DNA of 64,000 nt from Marinobacterium iners. Its GTDB lineage: Bacteria; Pseudomonadota; Gammaproteobacteria; Pseudomonadales; Balneatricaceae. The notes under the pieces are model-generated. The model saw only the letters and a program-made list of their open reading frames with translations, had not been told where the DNA came from and ran no database searches. The stretch is from assembly GCF_017310015.1 (NCBI RefSeq), contig NZ_CP022297.1, forward strand, positions 930,001-994,000. The letters run 5' to 3'. Shown here piece by piece: positions 33,661-40,952 of the stretch. The position numbers and the translations under genes are program-made. Positions within the stretch are counted from its first letter, which is position 1; the number at the start of each line of letters is the position of its first letter.

Positions 33661-34578
33661 ATGTCATTTGATCCGAAAGATTTTCGCCGGGCGCTGGGCA
33701 AGTTCCCCACCGGCGTAACCGTAATTACTACGCGAGATGCTGAGGGTAATCCCATCGGTATGACCGCCAGCAGCTTTAACACCCTGTCGATCGAGCCTGC
33801 GCTGGTGCTGTGGAGCATTGACAAGGGGGCTTGGAGTCTGGCGGCATTCACCCGTGGGAAATCCTTTGCCATCAATGTGCTGCGTAATGACCAGATTGAA
33901 ATTTCCAATCGGTTCGCGCGCCGGGGCGAGGACAAGTTTGCCGATATCCACACCCGCGACGACCAGCATGGCTCTCCACTGCTGCACGGCACGGCAGCCT
34001 GGTTCGGTTGCAAGACCTGGAACGTCTACGAGGGGGGAGATCACTTCATTATTGTGGGCGAGGTGATCGATTACTCCTATGAGGAAAACGTCAGCTCATT
34101 GGTGTTCCACAACGGGCGCTATGCGGTGCCCGAAACCCACCCCGCGGTTCAGGCCCCGACCGGGCCGCTGGAAGCCAGGGGGTTTCTGGGTGATTACTTG
34201 TTGTTCCAGTTACGTCAGACACTCAATGCCTATGCCTCTGACTTCTATCCGAGGTTGAGCCATTTTGGGGTGACCGCCGAAGAATGGCGTGTATTGACGC
34301 TGCTGGCCGATGGCGAAGCGATGGAGCAAGAGCAGATTTGCCGCTATGTTTCCCAGCCACTCAAAGAGCTGATGTTTACCGGCGAATGGCTGCAGGACAA
34401 GGGGCTATTGCAGGTGGAGGGTAGCTGCTTCCGGTTGACCGAGAAAGGGCAGCAGCTGGCAACCCAGCTGCTGGACAAGGCGATTGAGCACGAGCGGCAG
34501 GTGATGTCCTGCCTCAGTGAGGAGCAGCAGCAAACATTGAAGGAAAGTCTGCGGTTGCTGCAAAAGGGGCTTGGCTAG
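33661..34578 (+). CDS. iacG: Flavin reductase fused to a MarR-like domain (IacG)
   Basis: This 305-aa protein has an N-terminal flavin reductase split barrel (~1-160; LGKFPTGVTVITTRDAEGNP, MTASSFNTLSIEPALVLWSI, GDHFIIVGEV) and a C-terminal MarR-like winged helix (~175-300; LSHFGVTAEEWRVLTLLADG, then a recognition-like helix and EKGQQLATQLLDKAIEHERQ). It should reduce flavin for IacA. The same layout occurs in the C1 reductase of Acinetobacter 4-hydroxyphenylacetate hydroxylase, where the tail binds the aromatic effector and speeds the reductase. GGAG precedes the ATG. It ends the iac operon. Confidence 0.9.
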   Translation: MSFDPKDFRRALGKFPTGVTVITTRDAEGNPIGMTASSFNTLSIEPALVLWSIDKGAWSLAAFTRGKSFAINVLRNDQIEISNRFARRGEDKFADIHTRDDQHGSPLLHGTAAWFGCKTWNVYEGGDHFIIVGEVIDYSYEENVSSLVFHNGRYAVPETHPAVQAPTGPLEARGFLGDYLLFQLRQTLNAYASDFYPRLSHFGVTAEEWRVLTLLADGEAMEQEQICRYVSQPLKELMFTGEWLQDKGLLQVEGSCFRLTEKGQQLATQLLDKAIEHERQVMSCLSEEQQQTLKESLRLLQKGLG

Positions 34579-34593
34579 GGGGCCAGCCCCGTA

Positions 34594-34737
34594 TCAGATC
34601 CAATGCCGCTTAGTGTGATTCAGGGCGTTGATCGGATCCCCCTCGGCCAGCATCTGCTGTAGCCGCTGGCGTTCAGGATCACCGGGTACAATCCCGGTGA
34701 TCTCGCTAATGCCCCACCGACAGCTGTCAAACCTCTT
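34594..34737 (-). pseudogene. Possible C-terminal gene remnant
   Basis: On the minus strand an open stretch of 47 codons ends FDSCRWGISEITGIVPG...ALNHTKRHWI with a TGA at 34594-34596. It has no start codon; a stop precedes it. It lies one frame off the HpaB-like gene and overlaps that gene's last codons. Its composition looks coding, so it may be the tail of a lost or frameshifted gene. A perfect 10-bp hairpin (34677-34702) falls inside it but has no T-tract. Confidence 0.25.
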
Positions 34738-36325
34738 TCAACGGAACCATCATCGGCTGGCCCGGTGTGGTACAGCCGGTATCACAGCAGCGACCGGGTT
34801 GACGGTTTTTGGTGATCGAGCGTTTCTCGTCATGCAGTACCCCACGTTCAAGCAGGCGTTCCACCAGTTCCACCTTCGAGCCTACCGGGTAGTTGCGCCA
34901 GATCTCCTGCTTCATGGCAGCGGGTGAGCCGCCACCGTGCAGGCTGATGATGGAGTACCAGCCGCCCTGGTGAGAAGCGGTCAAATCCTCAATGAAGCGG
35001 GCAGTTTGAATACGCTTGTCGTAGGGGATGTCGGCGTTGGCCTGAAGTACCTCGGCCAGGCTGGCCGCCGTGGCCGGGTTATGGTCTTCGTCTGGGCCGG
35101 GCAGTGCGACAATAAGCCCGCCCGAGACTTCATGGGCGAGGCGGTGCATGTCATAGATCTGTGTCGCCAGCAGCAGCTTGCCGATATTGCTGAAAACCGG
35201 GTCCGGCATGAAAGTGCCACTGTATCTGTCCTGTGTGGCATAGACGCTGGCAGCGACACCACAGGCGTAGAAGCCCTCGGTGATTTTGATCAGCTCCACC
35301 ATCGGGTCGCGCAGGTTGCTTTTGCGCTCAGGATCAAGGCCATTGGCCTCACACATCAGGGCGCCGGCACCGATCAGCAGGTCACCAAAGCCTGCACGGG
35401 CCGCAATGCAGCTGTGTCGGTGATGGGTTGCATAACTGTAGGTCAGTACATGACTGTGCTCCCAGTCACCGGCATAGAACACCCGCTCCCAAGGCACAAA
35501 TACTCGGTCAAATATCACCACCGCCGTCGCCTGTCCATACTTGCGCGAGAAAAGGGCGTCACCGTGTTCCAGCTTTTCGCCGGGGCGACCGGCGGGTCGT
35601 GACACCATCGTGATTCCCGGAGCATCCACGCGTACGGCACAGCAGACGGCAAAATCTGCATCTTCAGGTCCCATATCGCGACAGGGCATCACCAGCAGTT
35701 CATGCATGTAAGGGGCGCCGGTGACGATCGCCTTGGTGCCACTGATGACAATGCCCTTGCCGTTTTGCTCAACCACATGCACGTAGGTGTCCGGGTTGGA
35801 CTGCTGGTGCGGTTTTTGGCTTCGATCACCTTTGGCATCGGTCATCGCCACGCCCAGCGACAGATCTTCATCCTGAACATGAGCCAGATAGGCTTCAAAA
35901 CGGGCACTGTGCTCAGTTGTGCCTCTGGCGTCATCAATGCGGGCCACAGCCTGAGCAATGCCGTTCAGTGCGTCATGGGCAAGGTAGCGCTGAGCGCAGC
36001 CGGTTTCCTGACACAGTACTCTGACTGCTTCCAGCTTGTTCAGGAGGTCGCCGGCGGATTCGTTCACATGCAGCATCCGGCTCACAATTCGGTTCCGGCT
36101 GGATTGCGTGGCCAGTGCAATGGGCGCCAGTTCAGGCTTGAGTGCGTAATCATAGGTGTAGGCCAGTGCGTTGATACCGGGCTGAAAGGCCGGCTCATCA
36201 GCCACACTGCTGACTTCGTGACCGTTAACAAACACCCTGGGGTTGTACCTGCGCAAGGACTCCCGGTATTCGGCCCCTGACATCAATGCAGCTTTCACTG
36301 GTGGGTTTGTGTTGTTCGACGCCAT
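34727..36325 (-). CDS. HpaB-family flavoprotein (4-hydroxyphenylacetate hydroxylase / 4-hydroxybutyryl-CoA dehydratase family)
   Basis: This is a 532-aa HpaB/AbfD-superfamily protein. Family blocks are YRESLRRYNPRVFVNGHEV, AMTDAKGDRSQKPHQQSNPD, GTKAIVTGAPYMHELLVMP and AHEVSGGLIVALPGPDEDHN. Of the four [4Fe-4S] ligands of 4-hydroxybutyryl-CoA dehydratase, only the first Cys (TGCAQRY) and the His (YATHHRHS) seem kept. The second Cys is Tyr, and the third is not in place. A flavin hydroxylase role is therefore more likely than the radical dehydratase. An unusual tail near residues 510-518 holds CCDTGC. The ATG at 36325 has a strong GGAGG. It is divergent from a TetR regulator. Confidence 0.75.
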   Translation of the reverse strand: MASNNTNPPVKAALMSGAEYRESLRRYNPRVFVNGHEVSSVADEPAFQPGINALAYTYDYALKPELAPIALATQSSRNRIVSRMLHVNESAGDLLNKLEAVRVLCQETGCAQRYLAHDALNGIAQAVARIDDARGTTEHSARFEAYLAHVQDEDLSLGVAMTDAKGDRSQKPHQQSNPDTYVHVVEQNGKGIVISGTKAIVTGAPYMHELLVMPCRDMGPEDADFAVCCAVRVDAPGITMVSRPAGRPGEKLEHGDALFSRKYGQATAVVIFDRVFVPWERVFYAGDWEHSHVLTYSYATHHRHSCIAARAGFGDLLIGAGALMCEANGLDPERKSNLRDPMVELIKITEGFYACGVAASVYATQDRYSGTFMPDPVFSNIGKLLLATQIYDMHRLAHEVSGGLIVALPGPDEDHNPATAASLAEVLQANADIPYDKRIQTARFIEDLTASHQGGWYSIISLHGGGSPAAMKQEIWRNYPVGSKVELVERLLERGVLHDEKRSITKNRQPGRCCDTGCTTPGQPMMVPLKEV

Positions 36326-36354
36326 GCTGACCTCCGTTAAACGCATGATGATTA

Positions 36355-36373
36355 TATTGAACAGTGTTCAATA
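36355..36373. promoter_or_regulatory. Perfect palindrome between the HpaB-like and tetR genes
   Basis: TATTGAACAGTGTTCAATA is a perfect 19-bp palindrome around a central G, about 30 bp upstream of the HpaB-like ATG and 83 bp upstream of tetR. It has the form of a TetR-dimer operator and would control both divergent genes. Confidence 0.65.
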
Positions 36374-36455
36374 AACTTCTCACTGTTTATACTATTGCCC
36401 AGATTGTGTCAAATACGACGCAACTTTTACTGCGTTAACAAGGGGGGCCTGTGCA

Positions 36456-37088
36456 GTGGCAAATCCACGCCAACTTCGACATCAAAGCCTGACAGATGCG
36501 CGCCGAGAGCTCATATTAAATGCCGCCAGGTCCGCTTTTTTTGAGCTTGGAATGGACAAGGCCAGCATGCGGGAAATTGCGCACCGTGCAGGCTACTCAC
36601 CCGGTGCGATCTACAGTTACTTTGCCAGCAAGGAGGAGTTGTATGGAGCCTTGCTGGGTGAATCGCTTGAGCGGCTGAACCAGCAGGTCGAAGCTGCCAC
36701 GGCAGAAACCGAGCAGGCAGTGGAGTGCCTGCAGGCATCCGCCTGGGCGTTTTTCGAATTTTATCGGGAAAATCCACACGATCTGGACCTTGGTTTTTAT
36801 CTGTTCCAGGGCATGAAGCCCCGCGGGCTCACCCCCGAGCTGAACGAAACGCTCAATGCCCGGCTGCGTGATGCCCTCCAGCCGATACAGGATCGATTAC
36901 AGCAACTTGGCATGCCGCAAGAGCAGGCGCTGGAAGAGGTAACGGCCCTGTTTGCACACAGTGTTGGCCTTCTGGTGCTGAGCCACACAGGGCGTATTCG
37001 TATGTTCCGGCAGGACTCGGGCGACCTGTTTGCCCGCTATCTGAAACAACTGGTCAGTCGTGCCGTAGTGGCGTGTGATGCTCAATAG
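36456..37088 (+). CDS. TetR-family transcriptional regulator
   Basis: This 210-aa protein has an N-terminal TetR DNA-binding domain (residues ~18-64; LILNAARSAFFELGMDKASM, then REIAHRAGYSPGAIYSYFAS as helix-turn-helix) and a variable ligand domain. The start is a GTG after AAGGGGGG. It is divergent from the HpaB-like gene, shares the palindromic intergenic region with it and so probably represses it. The effector is unknown. Confidence 0.88.
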   Translation: MANPRQLRHQSLTDARRELILNAARSAFFELGMDKASMREIAHRAGYSPGAIYSYFASKEELYGALLGESLERLNQQVEAATAETEQAVECLQASAWAFFEFYRENPHDLDLGFYLFQGMKPRGLTPELNETLNARLRDALQPIQDRLQQLGMPQEQALEEVTALFAHSVGLLVLSHTGRIRMFRQDSGDLFARYLKQLVSRAVVACDAQ

Positions 37089-37264
37089 GCTGTTTGGGCT
37101 GGTATTGATGGTGAGCTATCGCGTAGGATTCCAACGACAACGCCATAAGGCTTTACTATCATTTCGATTGAAAAGCCAAATTTAATAAAATTATAAGCTT
37201 ATTCTATTATGTTATCAGTGGGCGCCAGGGTGCGCTAAACGGAAGACAACTGGAGAAATTCAAA

Positions 37265-37915
37265 ATGGCACTTCGCATTAATGACACCGTACCCAACCTT
37301 GATCTGAAAACCGATCTGGGCGATTTCAAACTGCATGACTTCATCGGTGACAACTGGGCGATTCTGTTCAGTCATCCGAAAGATTTTACACCGGTGTGCA
37401 CCACCGAGTTTGGTGCGGTTGCTCAGCTGTCTGCTGAATGGGAAAAGCGTGGCACCAAGGTTATCGGTCTGTCTGTTGACGGCGTGGACGAACATGTTGA
37501 ATGGAAAGCCGATATCGAAAAGTTTTGTGGTGCACCGGCCAAATTCCCGATCATTGCAGACGATGATCTGGCCGTTTCCAAGGCGCTCGATATGCTGCCG
37601 GCTGATGCCTACCTGCCGGATGGCCGTACCGCTGCCGACTCTGCCAGCGTGCGTGTCGTGTTCATCTTCAGCCCGGACAAAAAGTTGCAGCTGGCGATGA
37701 CCTACCCGATGTCCGTCGGCCGTAACTTCGCTGAAGTCCTGCGTGCGCTGGATGCTTTGCAGGCGACCTATCAGGTGCCGATTGCTACACCTGCGAACTG
37801 GGTTGTAGGTCAGGACGTGATTGTGGCGCTGTCACTGAATGATGAAGATGCGAAAGCCAAATTCGGTGAAATCGATATCAAGTTGCCTTACCTGCGTACC
37901 ACCAAGCAGCCGTAA
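37265..37915 (+). CDS. 1-Cys peroxiredoxin (Prx6 type)
   Basis: This 216-aa peroxidase has the catalytic motif HPKDFTPVCTTEFG, with the peroxidatic Cys near residue 46. It has the Prx6-type C-terminal extension, and the resolving Cys of 2-Cys enzymes is missing. It would reduce hydrogen peroxide or organic peroxides in the cytoplasm. It is a single gene: a 176-bp upstream gap holds its promoter, although I see no confident -35/-10, and a terminator lies 27 bp downstream. AACTGGAG precedes the ATG. Confidence 0.92.
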   Translation: MALRINDTVPNLDLKTDLGDFKLHDFIGDNWAILFSHPKDFTPVCTTEFGAVAQLSAEWEKRGTKVIGLSVDGVDEHVEWKADIEKFCGAPAKFPIIADDDLAVSKALDMLPADAYLPDGRTAADSASVRVVFIFSPDKKLQLAMTYPMSVGRNFAEVLRALDALQATYQVPIATPANWVVGQDVIVALSLNDEDAKAKFGEIDIKLPYLRTTKQP

Positions 37916-37942
37916 GCATCAATTAGCGGCCTGTAGGATCTT

Positions 37943-37984
37943 AACGCCTCGTCGAGACTGACACGCTCGGCGGGGCGTTTTTAT
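37943..37984 (+). terminator. Terminator after the peroxiredoxin gene
   Basis: AACGCCTCGTCGAG pairs with CTCGGCGGGGCGTT around an 8-9 nt loop, with two mismatches, followed by TTTTTATT. It lies between convergent genes. Confidence 0.75.
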
Positions 37985-37994
37985 TGGATGGGGA

Positions 37995-38582
37995 TCAGCT
38001 ATCTTGCTTTGTGTCTGTTGCGGCAACGCCCCGCCAGTCTTCAAGCTCCAGCTGTGGCTGCTCCGCTCTGAAGCGCGCATAGAGCTCGATACCGTTCAGG
38101 TCTTCCAGAATGTCGACCTGAATGCCTTTGCTGCGCAGCAAAGCTTCATTGCCACTGGCGCTGGTGATGTCACCGACGACGACGCGGCTGAAACCACGCA
38201 TGTACAGCAGCGTGGCGCAGACATCGCAAGGGCTGAGCGAGGTGAACAGCGTCGTATGGCTGAAGTCGATCCTGCCGGCATCTCGGATGGCTGAGGTTTC
38301 GCCGTGATTGTAGGGGTGGCTTTCCTGCACCAGCGTATTGTGCCCCTTGCCCAGAATACGGCGTGTGCTGTTATCGATGATGACGGCCCCGATAGGGCAG
38401 CCACCCTCGTTATAACCTTTATGGGCAAGCAGTACCGCGATCCGCATAAAATCTCGGTCCGACAGCCTGTGTGCAAAGTCGTCAGCCATCAATACAGGCA
38501 GGCTTGTAGTAGGCATGTGCGCGATTGTGTTCAGAACCGACTCGGTGATGGCAGTATCCTTGTCAAACAGCGTGGTGTTCAT
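37995..38582 (-). CDS. Cytosine-deaminase-like (CDA superfamily) zinc hydrolase
   Basis: This 195-aa zinc deaminase has His93-x-Glu95 (NHGETSAI) and Cys119-x2-Cys122 (SPCDVCATL), the zinc ligands and proton shuttle of the family. FSHTTLFTSLSPCDVC and the C-terminal acidic RAEQPQLELEDW resemble yeast cytosine deaminase. It should hydrolyse an amino group from a small N-heterocycle, releasing ammonia. The start has GAGGAG 5 nt upstream. It is divergent from the ABC importer and carries a probable sigma-54 promoter, so it may belong to the regulon. The true substrate is unknown. Confidence 0.82.
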   Translation of the reverse strand: MNTTLFDKDTAITESVLNTIAHMPTTSLPVLMADDFAHRLSDRDFMRIAVLLAHKGYNEGGCPIGAVIIDNSTRRILGKGHNTLVQESHPYNHGETSAIRDAGRIDFSHTTLFTSLSPCDVCATLLYMRGFSRVVVGDITSASGNEALLRSKGIQVDILEDLNGIELYARFRAEQPQLELEDWRGVAATDTKQDS

Positions 38583-38662
38583 ATGAGCTCCTCTTGCGGC
38601 ACAGAATGCATTGTAGCCCTACAGCTGTCTTTTTTCGTGTTATCAATAGCAGAAGGATTTGC

Positions 38663-38678
38663 TGCCAAGCTGGTGCCA
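38663..38678 (-). promoter_or_regulatory. Probable sigma-54 promoter of the deaminase gene
   Basis: On the minus strand TGGCACCAGCTTGGCA places GG and GC at the -24 and -12 positions. It differs from the consensus TGGCAC-N5-TTGCA at one base. The predicted start near 38651 lies about 70 nt before the deaminase ATG. Confidence 0.5.
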
Positions 38679-38695
38679 TTAAGGTGCGGCGGGCT

Positions 38696-38736
38696 GACAA
38701 TGCGACATTGTCGAACAATGTCATCGAAGGACAATG
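38696..38736. promoter_or_regulatory. Enhancer-like cluster of GACAATG/CATTGTC half-sites
   Basis: Overlapping inverted repeats are visible. GACAATG-CGA-CATTGTC spans 38696-38712, GACATTGT-CGA-ACAATGTC spans 38704-38722, and a further GACAATG lies at 38730-38736. The same motif recurs before osmC. It lies 60-100 bp upstream of the rightward -24 element, as expected for an activator of sigma-54. Confidence 0.7.
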
Positions 38737-38793
38737 GCAGACAAACTGCCAGTTTTTATCTTAACTGATTGAAATATAAAACCTTTCAATAAG

Positions 38794-38809
38794 TGGCACG
38801 TTACATGCT
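38794..38809 (+). promoter_or_regulatory. Sigma-54 promoter of the ABC importer operon
   Basis: TGGCACGTTACATGCT keeps TGGCAC, the 12-base register and TGC of the -24/-12 consensus. The predicted start near 38820 leaves about 25 nt before the ATP-binding subunit gene. Confidence 0.75.
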
Positions 38810-38845
38810 TTTACTGGTTAGACACCCTTTGACCGGAGCATCACC

Positions 38846-39655
38846 ATGGGCGCCACTATTTCGCTGGATTACATCACACACCGTTTCACTCCATCCTCGG
38901 CACCAACCCTGAAAGAGATCGAAAACCGCATCGAGCCCGGCGAGATGGTCGCACTGATTGGTCGTAGTGGCTGTGGCAAATCCACGTTGCTGCACATGCT
39001 GGCGGGGCTTCTGATTCCTTCTGAAGGGTGTGTACGCATTAACGGTCATCAGGTTTCAAGGCCCAGTGCCAAATGGAACATGATGTTTCAGAAAGCATCC
39101 CTCTATCCGTGGATGAGTGTGAAAGAAAATGCGGCACTGGGTCTGCTGTTTGCCGGTGTCAGCAAGACAGAAGCCTATCAGCGTGTTGATGAACTGCTCG
39201 ACATGGTGGGCTTGCACGATAAAAAAGATGTCAATGTACAGAGTCTTTCGGGTGGTCAGCAGCAGCGGGTCGCACTGGCGCGATCGCTGGCGACCGATCC
39301 TGAGGTGCTGTTGCTGGATGAGCCGTTCTCGGCGTTGGACGCGTTTACGCGTACCGCCCTGCAGGAAGAGGTGCCTGCCATTTGTCGTGCGCGCGGCATC
39401 ACCATGGTGATCGTCACGCACGATATCGATGAAGCGATCACCATGGCCGATCGCGTGCTGATCATGTCACAGAATCCGGGTCGCGTTGTTGATGAGCTTA
39501 ACGTAGCGCTGCCTTGGCCACGCCGTCATATGGACGCCGGTTTTCAATCCTTGCGCGACCAGCTGATGGATCTGTTCAAAGGAACGGATAACGGTCTCGC
39601 TGGCCGCCAGTCTCACACCGAGCCGAGTAAAAACGACGCCGAGCATGCGGCGTAA
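38846..39655 (+). CDS. ABC transporter ATP-binding protein (nitrate/taurine/cyanate class)
   Basis: This 269-aa ATPase has Walker A GRSGCGKSTLLHML (~42-55), signature LSGGQQQRVALARSLA, Walker B VLLLDEPFSALD and the switch His in IVTHDIDEAITMADR. It is of the SsuB/NrtD/TauB group. It is the first gene of a three-gene importer under a sigma-54 promoter. Confidence 0.92.
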   Translation: MGATISLDYITHRFTPSSAPTLKEIENRIEPGEMVALIGRSGCGKSTLLHMLAGLLIPSEGCVRINGHQVSRPSAKWNMMFQKASLYPWMSVKENAALGLLFAGVSKTEAYQRVDELLDMVGLHDKKDVNVQSLSGGQQQRVALARSLATDPEVLLLDEPFSALDAFTRTALQEEVPAICRARGITMVIVTHDIDEAITMADRVLIMSQNPGRVVDELNVALPWPRRHMDAGFQSLRDQLMDLFKGTDNGLAGRQSHTEPSKNDAEHAA

Positions 39656-39689
39656 TACTCAGCCTGCCTGATCTATTGAGGACCCAACC

Positions 39690-40952
39690 ATGAAAAAACC
39701 CAACAGTGAACTTGGCCCGATCTCTACGTCCGAACTGGAATATCTGCAGGAACATGAGATGAGCCGCCGTGACTTTATGCTCGACAGTCTCGCCGTTGGC
39801 GGTCTGGCGGCCACCTTTGGCCTGGCGGCCAGCGGCGCGGCCTGGGGCACCATCCAGCCACCGGCTGATGAGGTTGTGCGGATCGGCTATTTACCGATCA
39901 CTGATGCCACCGTACTGCTGGTAGCCCATGCCAAAGGCTATTTCGAGGATGAAGGACTGAAAACCGAGCCCCCTGTGTTGATGCGCGGCTGGTCACCACT
40001 GGTGGAAGGTTTTGCCGCCGCCAAATTCAATCTGGTGCATTTGCTCAAGCCCATTCCCATCTGGATGCGTTACAACAACGGTTTTCCGGTCAAGATCATG
40101 TCCTGGGCCCACCTGAATGGCTCCGGGCTGGTCGTCGGGCGTCACACTGGTGTCGAAAGTTTTGCTGATCTCGGCGGCAAGCAGGTTGCCGTTCCGTACT
40201 GGTACTCCATGCACAATATCGTGCTGCAGATGGGGTTGCGTCATGCAGGACTGACACCGGTGATCAAGTCTCAGGGCGAGCCGCTGGCTGCCAATGAGGT
40301 CAACCTTCAGATCATGCCACCCCCGGACATGCCGCCGGCACTGGCTGCACGCAAAATCGACGCGTTCATTGTGGCCGAACCCTTCAATGCGGTAGGCGAG
40401 ATGCTGGCCGGCGGCAAGATGTTGCGTTTCACCGGTGACATGTGGAAAAACCACCCCTGCTGTGTGGTCTGCATGAACGAAAATCAGATCAACGCCAATC
40501 CGGAGTGGAGCCAGAAGGTGATGAACGCCATCGTCCGCGCCCAGATTTACGCGCAGCAGAACAAGAAAGAGGTCGCTCACATGCTGTCCAAGGATGGCAA
40601 GGGCTACCTGCCGATGAAAGCGGACATCATTGAACGAGCCATGACGCTGTATGACGAAGACAGCTATGCAACGCCCGATGCGATTCAGAATCCGGGCTGG
40701 GGCAGTGGTCGCATCGACTTCCAGCCCTGGCCCTATCCTTCAGCGACCAAGCTGATCGTGAATGAGTTGAAGAATACCCTTGTGGGTGGCGATACCACCT
40801 TCCTGCAGCAGCTGGACGCGGATTTCGTGGCAGAGGATCTGGTTGACTATCGCTTCGTCAAGGCGGCCATGGAAAAACACACCGGCTGGCAGCAGGGACC
40901 GGGCTTCAACGCCGATAACCCGTTTGAGCGTGAAGAGGTGATCAAGCTATGA
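39690..40952 (+). CDS. ABC transporter substrate-binding protein (NrtA/SsuA-like) with Tat-type leader
   Basis: This 420-aa receptor has a leader with SRRDFM at residues ~25-30, then a hydrophobic Ala/Gly-rich stretch to ~50. That arrangement looks like a twin-arginine signal with a long n-region. The mature part has RIGYLPITDATVLLVAHAKGYFED, FADLGGKQVAVPYWYSMHNIVLQMG and DAFIVAEPFNAVGEMLAGGK, as in the nitrate/cyanate/alkylsulfonate receptor group. The cysteines in HPCCVVCMNE are unusual. Its stop overlaps the permease start by 4 nt. Cyanate or a cyanate-yielding compound is a candidate ligand only from context. Confidence 0.85.
   Translation: MKKPNSELGPISTSELEYLQEHEMSRRDFMLDSLAVGGLAATFGLAASGAAWGTIQPPADEVVRIGYLPITDATVLLVAHAKGYFEDEGLKTEPPVLMRGWSPLVEGFAAAKFNLVHLLKPIPIWMRYNNGFPVKIMSWAHLNGSGLVVGRHTGVESFADLGGKQVAVPYWYSMHNIVLQMGLRHAGLTPVIKSQGEPLAANEVNLQIMPPPDMPPALAARKIDAFIVAEPFNAVGEMLAGGKMLRFTGDMWKNHPCCVVCMNENQINANPEWSQKVMNAIVRAQIYAQQNKKEVAHMLSKDGKGYLPMKADIIERAMTLYDEDSYATPDAIQNPGWGSGRIDFQPWPYPSATKLIVNELKNTLVGGDTTFLQQLDADFVAEDLVDYRFVKAAMEKHTGWQQGPGFNADNPFEREEVIKL

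Noticed and set aside
34677..34702. A perfect 10-bp hairpin between iacG and the HpaB-like gene as a terminator
   Set aside because: It has no T-tract on either side and lies inside a coding-like fragment, so it is only mentioned there.
34727..36325. Calling this gene 4-hydroxybutyryl-CoA dehydratase
   Set aside because: Two or more of the four iron-sulfur cluster ligands appear to be missing, so I kept the broader HpaB-family call.
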